From assembly GCF_013408555.1 (NCBI RefSeq), contig NZ_JACBZN010000001.1, positions 1,674,001 through 1,738,000 on the forward strand: DNA of 64,000 bases, read 5' to 3'. Below, piece after piece: positions 54,779-61,458 of the stretch (positions are counted from its first letter, which is position 1; each line of letters opens with the position of its first letter). This DNA is from Aeromicrobium tamlense (GTDB taxonomy: Bacteria; Actinomycetota; Actinomycetes; Propionibacteriales; Nocardioidaceae). Under the pieces are notes generated by a model. That model ran no database searches. It saw only the letters and a program-made list of their open reading frames with translations, and was not told where the DNA came from. A program made the position numbers and the translations under genes.

Positions 54779-56872
54779 ATGCGAAAGAAGACAGTGACGC
54801 GGATCGTCGCCGCCGGCGCGACCGCACTCCTCACGGCAGGCCTGGTCTCGGTCCTGCCCTCGACGGCGGCGACCGCCGCCGAGTCGCCCCTGGCGTGTGC
54901 GGACAGCCTCATCGAGAAGGAGCTGGAGAACGGGTCCGCGTGGCGGATGTGCGCGCGCATCCACCCGATCAAGGGCCTCATCCTCGAGCAGATCGAGTTC
55001 AAGCCGGCCACGGGCGACTACGAGTACGCGGGCTACAAGCGCGTGCTCGACCAGCTCAACATCGCCCAGCTGAACGTGCCGTACGACACCGGTCACGTGC
55101 AGTACAACGACATCACCTCGTACGGGTTCGGCAAGCAGTACCTGATGACGCAGGGGCCCGAGGTGTGCTCCGGCGAGGCGCTCGACGTGGACCAGTCGTT
55201 CACGTACAGCGGACGTCTCGTGGAGCGGACTATCCCGGGCATCTGCGTGCAGGAGGACCCCACGGGACTCATGACGCACGCCCAGGAGACCCAGATCGGC
55301 GGCGGCACGCTGTACGCCGACCAGGGCACGACCCTCGCCGTCTCGTCCATCTCGAAGATCAGCTGGTACGAGTACCAGCAGCGCGTCTCCTTCGACGACC
55401 ACGGTCAGATCGACGTCGGCCTCGGCGCCACGGGCGACATCGCACCCGGCTGGGCCTCCGAGAGCCAGACAGGTGCGTTCTTCGGCACCAACCCCAAGGT
55501 CGGCTGGCCCCTGTCGGGCAAGTCCACCGTGACGTCGACCCAGGGCGGCCAGACCACCACCAAGGAGGTCCAGTCGTACGCGGGCTCGCACTGGCACAAC
55601 GCGATCTACAAGGTGGACTTCGGCATCGACAAGGCCGAGCGGCAGACGGTCGAGCAGTGGGACTTCAGCAGCCCCGGGTCCGGGACGCGCGCTCCGATCG
55701 TCGAGGGCACGGGAACGGTCAAGAGCTCGGCCTTCTCCTCGGTCGAGAACGAGGACCACGACCAGCTCAGCTGGTGGCGCGTGCTGAACCCCAACAGCAA
55801 GAACAAGGACGGGCACGCGCGCTCGTACGAGATCGTGAACAACAACACCTCCAACGCGCTGATCCCGGTCACGTCGCCGGCGGTGTCGTTCACGAACTAC
55901 CGCTCGTGCGAGGAGTACGCCTCGGACAACCTCAACGCGGGGTGCCCGGGACAGACCATCCTCGACTACGTCGCGAACGACACCCACGAGCTGACCGACC
56001 CGGTCGCGTGGGTGAACGTCGGGTTCCACCACACCGACAAGGACGAGGACCAGTCGCCGATGCCGATCCACTGGCAGAAGTTCCAGCTGGTCCCGCGTGA
56101 CTTCTTCGCCCAGAAGCCGACGATCAAGGATGCGCGCAAGTGCATCAACGGTCCGTTCTCCTCGGTGAACGCGGTCACGAAGCCGTGCACGCCGGAGAAC
56201 ACGGTCAAGCCGAAGATCACCGACAAGGCCGACAGCACCGCGACCGTCGTTCCCGCCGTGGGCAAGGTCCTGACGTCGAGCGCGGGCACGTGGCGCAGTG
56301 CGGCCCAGAGCCTGACCTACGCGTACACCTGGTTCCGCAACGGCGAGGCCGTGTCGACGGGCCAGGACTACACCCTGAGCGAGGCCGACATGAACGCATC
56401 GATCTCGGTCAAGGTGAACGCATCGGCCGCCGGCTTCCCGTCGAACGTCGCCGAGTCCGACGCGGTCGTGTGGGGCACCCCGCCCACGACGGCTCCCACC
56501 CCGGAGCCGACGACCGAGCCGACGACCGCCCCGACGACGGCGCCCACCACGGCACCGACGACGGCGCCCACCACGCGGCCCGTCGCCAAGGCGACGCCGC
56601 GCGTGGCGGTGCGGCTGGCGGCCAAGACCGTGAAGCCCGGCCGGAAGAACAAGGTCGCCGTCACGGTGACCGCGGCCGGCAAGCCGGTCTCCGGGAAGGT
56701 GCGACTCACGGTGAACGGCAGCGTGAGGACGCTGACCCTGGTGAAGGGTCGCACCAACCTCACCTTCACGGCACCGAAGAAGCCGAAGGGGTACGTCGTG
56801 AAGGCGTCGTACGCCGGAAGCGGCACGGTCAAGTCGGGAACCGCCGCGGTGAAGTACGTGGTCAGGAAGTGA
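54779..56872 (+). CDS. Exported copper amine oxidase catalytic domain with Ig-like C-terminal modules
   Basis: A 697-residue protein. After a signal peptide (residues 1-38) comes the amine oxidase core: WRMCARIHPIKGLILEQIEF, VPYDTGHVQYND with the likely catalytic base Asp111, TIPGICVQEDPTG, ISWYEYQQRVSFDDHGQIDVGLGATG with the topaquinone-precursor candidate Tyr197, SHWHNAIYKVDFG with copper ligands His271/His273, and VAWVNVGFHHTDKDEDQSPMPIHWQKFQLVPRDFF with the third His region. Asp111-Tyr197 spacing (86) is like that of known enzymes (83-84). The usual Asn before the Tyr is Trp. Residues 475-570 are an Ig-like repeat, then a Pro/Thr linker and a Big_3-like domain. Confidence 0.75.
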   Translation: MRKKTVTRIVAAGATALLTAGLVSVLPSTAATAAESPLACADSLIEKELENGSAWRMCARIHPIKGLILEQIEFKPATGDYEYAGYKRVLDQLNIAQLNVPYDTGHVQYNDITSYGFGKQYLMTQGPEVCSGEALDVDQSFTYSGRLVERTIPGICVQEDPTGLMTHAQETQIGGGTLYADQGTTLAVSSISKISWYEYQQRVSFDDHGQIDVGLGATGDIAPGWASESQTGAFFGTNPKVGWPLSGKSTVTSTQGGQTTTKEVQSYAGSHWHNAIYKVDFGIDKAERQTVEQWDFSSPGSGTRAPIVEGTGTVKSSAFSSVENEDHDQLSWWRVLNPNSKNKDGHARSYEIVNNNTSNALIPVTSPAVSFTNYRSCEEYASDNLNAGCPGQTILDYVANDTHELTDPVAWVNVGFHHTDKDEDQSPMPIHWQKFQLVPRDFFAQKPTIKDARKCINGPFSSVNAVTKPCTPENTVKPKITDKADSTATVVPAVGKVLTSSAGTWRSAAQSLTYAYTWFRNGEAVSTGQDYTLSEADMNASISVKVNASAAGFPSNVAESDAVVWGTPPTTAPTPEPTTEPTTAPTTAPTTAPTTAPTTRPVAKATPRVAVRLAAKTVKPGRKNKVAVTVTAAGKPVSGKVRLTVNGSVRTLTLVKGRTNLTFTAPKKPKGYVVKASYAGSGTVKSGTAAVKYVVRK
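56531..56578 (+). repeat. 24-bp tandem repeat encoding a Pro/Thr linker
   Basis: Two units (56531-56554, 56555-56578) differ only in the last three bases. They encode part of a PTTAPTTAPTTAP-type linker between the Ig-like domain and the last domain of the amine oxidase. Confidence 0.85.
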
Positions 56873-56891
56873 CAACCGGCTGAGCCGTGGG

Positions 56892-56923
56892 CCGGGACGC
56901 CATCCGCGCGGGTGGCGTCCCGG
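56892..56923 (+). terminator. Terminator after amine oxidase gene
   Basis: An 11-bp perfect stem with a 10-nt loop, followed by a pyrimidine-rich run. Confidence 0.8.
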
Positions 56924-56956
56924 TCCCCTCCCCCTCCCTTCGACGACGGAGCACCC

Positions 56957-57652
56957 ATGCGCGTGACGACTCTCCTTCGCCCCCTCGCCCTCGTGGTGGC
57001 GACGCTGGCCCTCACCGGCTGCGGATCGCAACCCCAGCAGGTGGCGCTCGGCGGCACCCAGGCCTCCGAGACCGCGGCGGACCGGCCCACGGTGGAGCGC
57101 CCGTGGGGCACCGTGAAGACCTTCCCCCGACTGCAGAAGGCGGAGCCGCCGGCGGCGGCCGACATCGCGTTCGCGCGGGACATGATCCTGCACCACCGGC
57201 AGGCCATCGAGCTCTCGGAGAACGTCCGCCGTCATGCGGGCCTCGACGAGCGCGTCAGCGCCTCGGCCCGGTTCATCGTCCAGGACCAGCGCAACGAGAT
57301 CACGACCATGAAGGCGTGGCTGCGCGCCTGGCAGCAGCCCGTGGACGATGCCGCCGACGATCACGACCACACGGCGGGCACGATGCCGGGCATGATCGCG
57401 GCCGAGCGCGTGGACGAGATCGCGACGCTCCCCACGCCCGACGCCCAGGTGGCGTTCCTCCGAGCGATGATCGAGCACCACGAGGGTGCCATCACGATGT
57501 CGCAGGACTACCTGCCCGTTCAGTCGAACGCGTTCGTCCACAGCACCGCGACGCACATCATCGCCGAGCAGACCACCGAGGTGCGCTACATGGAGGGTCT
57601 GGTCCGGGAGTGGTGCGAGACCAACGGGCCCCGGACGTGCCCCGCGAGCTGA
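56957..57652 (+). CDS. DUF305 family lipoprotein
   Basis: A 231-residue exported lipoprotein with lipobox LALTGC. The mature part has the two DUF305 helices ARDMILHHRQAIELSENV and LRAMIEHHEGAITMSQDYL, each with an M..HH motif, and a His/Met-rich loop between them (DDHDHTAGTMPGM). DUF305 proteins are ferritin-like bundles often encoded next to copper genes and presumed to bind metal at the membrane. GGAG precedes the ATG. The last 16 nt overlap the signal peptidase gene. Confidence 0.9.
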   Translation: MRVTTLLRPLALVVATLALTGCGSQPQQVALGGTQASETAADRPTVERPWGTVKTFPRLQKAEPPAAADIAFARDMILHHRQAIELSENVRRHAGLDERVSASARFIVQDQRNEITTMKAWLRAWQQPVDDAADDHDHTAGTMPGMIAAERVDEIATLPTPDAQVAFLRAMIEHHEGAITMSQDYLPVQSNAFVHSTATHIIAEQTTEVRYMEGLVREWCETNGPRTCPAS

Positions 57653-58218
57653 CCTCGCGTCGTCCCCGCCGCCTGGGCTGGTGGGCGGGCGCGACCCTCG
57701 CCGCGACCCTGGCGATGTCCTTCCTCACCGGACTGCTCGGGCACGCGACGGTCACCTCTCCGTCGATGGCGCCCACCCACGACGTCGGCAGCACCCTGCT
57801 GACGACGTCGCTCGGGGCGCGACACCCCGACCGCGGCGAGGTCGTCGTGTTCGAGGCTCCGCGCAGCTGGCGCGAGGCCCACCGCGCCCGCTCCGGCGCC
57901 GCGGGAGACGAGGTCGGCGCGCAGGACGCGATGGTGAAGCGCGTGCTCGGGCTGCCCGGCGACCGGATCACATGCTGCGCGCCCGGTGGAGCCCTGATGC
58001 GCAACGGGCGCGTGCTCGACGAGCCGTACCTCGCGGAGCCCCCGATCGACGTCTCGAACGTGGCCTACGACGTCACGGTGCCCCCGGGGCACCTCTGGGT
58101 GCTCGGCGACAACCGCCGTCGCTCCTTCGACTCGCGTGCCATGCAGGCACGCGGGGGCCAGACGGGCCTCCTGCCGCTGACGGCGGTCCGGGCCCGCGTG
58201 CTGCGCGGCTGGCCCTGA
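57637..58218 (+). CDS. lepB: Type I signal peptidase
   Basis: A 193-residue S26 peptidase with one N-terminal membrane helix (residues 16-36). Catalytic Ser43 is in TSPSMAPT and Lys101 in DAMVKRVLGLPGDRI; GHLWVLGDNRRRSFDSR is the conserved box E. It cleaves signal peptides outside the membrane. GTG 57637 lies inside the end of the DUF305 gene. A second, dedicated signal peptidase beside four exported proteins suggests specialised processing (inference). There is no long C-terminal domain; the size is at the short end of the family. Confidence 0.9.
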   Translation: MPRELTSRRPRRLGWWAGATLAATLAMSFLTGLLGHATVTSPSMAPTHDVGSTLLTTSLGARHPDRGEVVVFEAPRSWREAHRARSGAAGDEVGAQDAMVKRVLGLPGDRITCCAPGGALMRNGRVLDEPYLAEPPIDVSNVAYDVTVPPGHLWVLGDNRRRSFDSRAMQARGGQTGLLPLTAVRARVLRGWP

Positions 58219-58237
58219 CGCCTCGCGGCCGTCAGGG
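58213..58237. terminator. Hairpin overlapping the stops of lepB and the IclR-type gene
   Basis: CCCTGACG and CGTCAGGG pair across a 9-nt loop and contain both convergent stop codons. Confidence 0.6.
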
Positions 58238-58534
58238 ATCGACCGTCGTCCCGAGGGAGTCGGTCCCTCGGGCGAGGTCCCGCACCCGCTGACCGAGTGC
58301 GAAGCCCGACAGGTCGGGACTGCGCACGAGGTACTCCTGCTGCACGAGGTGCTTGAGGATCCGGTAGGCGGTCGCGCGCGGCATGCCGAGGTTCTCGGCG
58401 ATCTCCCGCGCGGACACCCCGGCTCCCGATCGGGCCACCTCCTCGAGGATCGCGAAGGCGTTGTCGACCGCACCGGGCTCACGGCCGCGGAAGGCCGCGG
58501 GCGGCACCTTCGACGACTGACCCGATCCGCTCAT
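58232..58534 (-). CDS. IclR-type winged-helix DNA-binding domain protein (no effector domain)
   Basis: A 100-residue protein that is only the N-terminal IclR DNA-binding domain: VDNAFAILEEVARSGAGVSAREIAENLGMPRATAYRILKHLVQQEYLVRSPDLSGFALGQRVRDLARG. Full IclR regulators have about 250 residues, so the effector-binding domain is missing; the stop follows directly after the wing. Its ATG overlaps the stop of the APC permease gene (ATGA), so it is made together with the permease and probably regulates it or the adjacent oxidase genes. It may be a complete small regulator or a truncated one. Confidence 0.82.
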   Translation of the reverse strand: MSGSGQSSKVPPAAFRGREPGAVDNAFAILEEVARSGAGVSAREIAENLGMPRATAYRILKHLVQQEYLVRSPDLSGFALGQRVRDLARGTDSLGTTVDP

Positions 58535-60018
58535 GCGCCCAGCAGGTCCGTGCTGATCGTCTCGTCGTGGATGCCCATCCGCCGCAGCGAGGAGGGCCGG
58601 AGCCACCGCAGCCCGACGAACCAGAGCAGGCCCGAGCCGAGCGAGCCGAGCGTGAGCGTCAGCCCCCCGAGGTCGCCCCCGCGCACGTCCTCCACGATGG
58701 CGAGTCCTGCCAGCAGCAGCGTCAGCGCCGCGGCGAGACCGGCGAGGACCAGCGGCCCCGGCGTCAGCTCGTCGATGCGGTGCAGGAAGACCGGGAGCGC
58801 GAGGGCCACCAGTGCATACGCCACGAACAGGACGAGGACGGCGTGCTGGAGCAGCGCCATCGACAGCACGCCCACCTGGCGTCCTGTGACCAGGGTGAGG
58901 GTTGCGGGAGCGATCGCGACCGGCGCGACCACCAGCAGCGCCCCGACGGGCGACCCCCACCGGTCGTGCGTGCGACCCAGCACGGCAGGCAGGACGCCCT
59001 CGCGGGCGAACGAGAAGATCACCCGCGCCAGCGCGTTCCACGCGCAGAGGGTCAGCGCCAGGAACGAGACCGCCAGCAGCGAGCTCAGCACGGCGTCGGC
59101 GACGTGGGCGTCCACCGACTCCGGGAACCACCACTGCGCGGGACCGCCACGGCGCTCCCCCTCGGGGGCGGTCAGGGTGCCGACGGCCGTGAACGCGACG
59201 GCGTAGAGCGCCGCGGCCACCAGCAGCGCGCCGGTCATCGCGCGCGGGACGCTCCAGAAGGGTCGTGCGGCCTCGCCGCCGAGCGCCGCCGACGACTCGA
59301 AGCCCACCGTGATGCCCAGGACCGCGACGGCACCGAGCAGGACCCGCCACGGATCGGCGCCGTCGAGCGACAGGATCGCGAGGGACGGTGCGCCCTCCCG
59401 CGCGAACGTGAGCCCGGCGAGGACCAGCAGACCCACGACCAGCGCCGACTCCACCACCAGCGCCAAGCGGGTCGCGACCCGCACGCCACGCACGGAGACC
59501 AGCAGGCAGACCACCACGACCGCGGCGCCGATGCACCACTGGGAGCCGGCCCCGAGCGCGGGCGCGGAGGGGGCGGCCGACGCGACGGCGTCCGTCGACC
59601 GGCGCATCGTCTGCGACAGGCCGAACGCCACCAGGATCGCGTAGCCGAGCAGCATCGACGCTCCCACGAGCAGCCCTGCGCAGGGTCCGAGCGACCGCGT
59701 CACCCACGTGTACATCGAGCCGGGCGCGGCGATGCGGGTCGCGTAGTGCGAGAACACCCCGGCCAGCAGCAGCGCCAGCCCGAATCCGAGCACCGCGCTG
59801 AGCCAGGCGCCGGGCCCGACCACGGCGAGGAGCACGAACGGGACGCTCAGGGCGCTGGCTGCGGGCGCGATGACGGCGACCGAGTTCGCCAGCAGGTCCT
59901 CCGCACGAACGGACCGGCGGTCGAGTCCCGCGAGGTCGGAGGCCTCACGCACATCGGGGACCTCGGGCGGATCGGCGATCGCTCGCTCGAGGGCCGCGGG
60001 ACCGGGCAGACCGTTCAT
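58531..60018 (-). CDS. APC family permease, amine or amino acid type
   Basis: A 495-residue 12-helix permease: ANSVAVIAPAASALSVPFVLLAVVGPGAWLSAVLGFGLALLLAGVFSHYATRIAAPGSMYTWVTRSLGP is the family opening with helix 1 break and helix 3, and GFESSAALGGEAARP lies in helix 6. It resembles ethanolamine/amino acid permeases rather than the KimA type at 16976. The substrate is not readable, but an amine fits the neighbouring amine oxidase genes. TAGCCT lies 9 nt before the ATG (60028-60033), giving an almost leaderless mRNA. An IclR-type DNA-binding protein is coupled downstream. Confidence 0.85.
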   Translation of the reverse strand: MNGLPGPAALERAIADPPEVPDVREASDLAGLDRRSVRAEDLLANSVAVIAPAASALSVPFVLLAVVGPGAWLSAVLGFGLALLLAGVFSHYATRIAAPGSMYTWVTRSLGPCAGLLVGASMLLGYAILVAFGLSQTMRRSTDAVASAAPSAPALGAGSQWCIGAAVVVVCLLVSVRGVRVATRLALVVESALVVGLLVLAGLTFAREGAPSLAILSLDGADPWRVLLGAVAVLGITVGFESSAALGGEAARPFWSVPRAMTGALLVAAALYAVAFTAVGTLTAPEGERRGGPAQWWFPESVDAHVADAVLSSLLAVSFLALTLCAWNALARVIFSFAREGVLPAVLGRTHDRWGSPVGALLVVAPVAIAPATLTLVTGRQVGVLSMALLQHAVLVLFVAYALVALALPVFLHRIDELTPGPLVLAGLAAALTLLLAGLAIVEDVRGGDLGGLTLTLGSLGSGLLWFVGLRWLRPSSLRRMGIHDETISTDLLGA

Positions 60019-60027
60019 GGTGCCGTC

Positions 60028-60033
60028 AGGCTA
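60028..60033 (-). promoter_or_regulatory. -10 hexamer of APC permease gene
   Basis: TAGCCT on the minus strand, 9 nt before ATG 60018; a leader of only 1-3 nt is expected. Confidence 0.45.
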
Positions 60034-60105
60034 GAAATCTCTCGTATCCCGCGCGTTACGCGCCCGTGTCGGCGGGGGAACGACCGCGAGACGTGACGTC
60101 GGCGT

Positions 60106-60111
60106 GACAAT
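60106..60111 (+). promoter_or_regulatory. -10 hexamer of dinB, leaderless
   Basis: GACAAT, 6 nt before ATG 60118. It lacks the leading T of TANNNT but the spacing fits. Confidence 0.45.
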
Positions 60112-60117
60112 GGGCGC

Positions 60118-61458
60118 ATGCGTCCGACGGCCTCGATCCTGCACCTGGACCTGGACGCCTTCTTCGCCTCGGTCGAGCAGCGCGACAAGCCGTCCCTGCG
60201 CGGCAAGCCCGTGATCGTCGGCGGGATCGGTCAGCGCGGCGTGGTCTCCACCGCGTCGTACGAGGCACGGAAGTTCGGGGTCCGCTCCGCGATGAGCATG
60301 GCCGAGGCCCGATCGCGCTGTCCCCACGCGGCCTTCCTGTCCGGCCGGTTCGACGCGTACCGCGCGGCCTCGCGGATCGTCATGGACCGGCTGCGCGCCC
60401 TCTCCCCCGCCGTCGAGCCGCTCTCGCTCGACGAGGCCTTCGTCGACCTGGCCGCCGGCGAGGACTTCGACCCCGACCGGCTGCCCGAGCTCGTGGACGA
60501 GCTGCGCTCCGACGTCACGCGCCTGACCGACGGGCTCACGGCGTCGGTCGGCGTGGCGTCGTCGAAGCTCATGGCCAAGATCGCGAGCGAGATCGAGAAG
60601 CCGGACGGCTCCTTCATCGTCGCCCCCGGCACGGAGCGGAGCCTGCTGGAGCCGATGCCGATCGGCGTCATCGCGGGCGTCGGCCCGGCGACCGAGGCGC
60701 GGCTGCGCCACATCGGCGTCACGACCGTGGGCGACGTGTGGCGTCACTCCGAGGCCGAGCTGGTCGACCTGCTCGGGTCAGCGTCCGGTGCCTCGCTGCA
60801 CCGACTCTCACGCGGCATGGACGACCGTGCCGTCAGCTCCCACCGCGAGAACAAGTCCGTCAGCACCGAGGACACCTTCGAGACCGACATCGTCGACCGG
60901 GCCGAGCTCGGGCTCATCTGCGACTCGCTCGCCCGCAAGACCGCTGAGCGGCTGCGACGGGCGCAGCTGTCGGGCCGCACCGTGACGCTCAAGGTCCGCT
61001 ACCACGACTTCACGACCCACACCCGCTCCCTCACGCTGCCCGGGCCCACCGACCAGACGCGCCTGATCGTCCAGACCGCCCGCCGCCTGCTCGACGCCAC
61101 GGACACCGGCGGCGGCCTGCGGCTGCTGGGCGTGGGGATCAGCGGGCTGGCCGACTGGGTCCAGGACGACCTGTTCGCCGAGGACACCGCGGACGACGAG
61201 CCCGTGCTGCCCGAGCCGGTCGAGGAGGTCCCCGCCGTCCCCGAGCCGCGCCGCGACTGGTCGCCGGGCATGGACGTCCACCACGTCGAGCACGGCGACG
61301 GCTGGGTGTGGGGTCGCGGCATGGGCCTGGTGACCGTGCGGTTCGAGACCCGGCACACCCCCGTCGGGCCCGTGCGGACCCTGCGCGCGGACGACCCCGA
61401 TCTGGTTCCCGGCCATGCGGGGACGGTGTCGCAGCCGGCCGGTACGGTCGGGGAATGA
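60118..61458 (+). CDS. dinB: DNA polymerase IV (Y family)
   Basis: A 446-residue Y-family polymerase: ILHLDLDAFFASVEQRDKPSLRGKPVIVGG (catalytic Asp and steric-gate region), STASYEARKFGVRSAMS, LSLDEAFVDL (catalytic Asp-Glu), and thumb and little-finger domains. QDDLF near residue 345 is a beta-clamp binding motif. About 90 further residues with a Pro/Glu linker and a DVHHVEHGDGWVWGRGMGLVTVRFE domain follow, an actinobacterial extension. It copies damaged templates. No SOS box is visible upstream. Its stop overlaps the S9 peptidase ATG (ATGA). Confidence 0.93.
   Translation: MRPTASILHLDLDAFFASVEQRDKPSLRGKPVIVGGIGQRGVVSTASYEARKFGVRSAMSMAEARSRCPHAAFLSGRFDAYRAASRIVMDRLRALSPAVEPLSLDEAFVDLAAGEDFDPDRLPELVDELRSDVTRLTDGLTASVGVASSKLMAKIASEIEKPDGSFIVAPGTERSLLEPMPIGVIAGVGPATEARLRHIGVTTVGDVWRHSEAELVDLLGSASGASLHRLSRGMDDRAVSSHRENKSVSTEDTFETDIVDRAELGLICDSLARKTAERLRRAQLSGRTVTLKVRYHDFTTHTRSLTLPGPTDQTRLIVQTARRLLDATDTGGGLRLLGVGISGLADWVQDDLFAEDTADDEPVLPEPVEEVPAVPEPRRDWSPGMDVHHVEHGDGWVWGRGMGLVTVRFETRHTPVGPVRTLRADDPDLVPGHAGTVSQPAGTVGE

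Noticed and set aside
60019-60117. An SOS (LexA) box before dinB
   Set aside because: No GAAC-N4-GTTC-like sequence is present. The GCGCG/CGCGC dyad at 60051-60063 is expected by chance in such GC-rich DNA.
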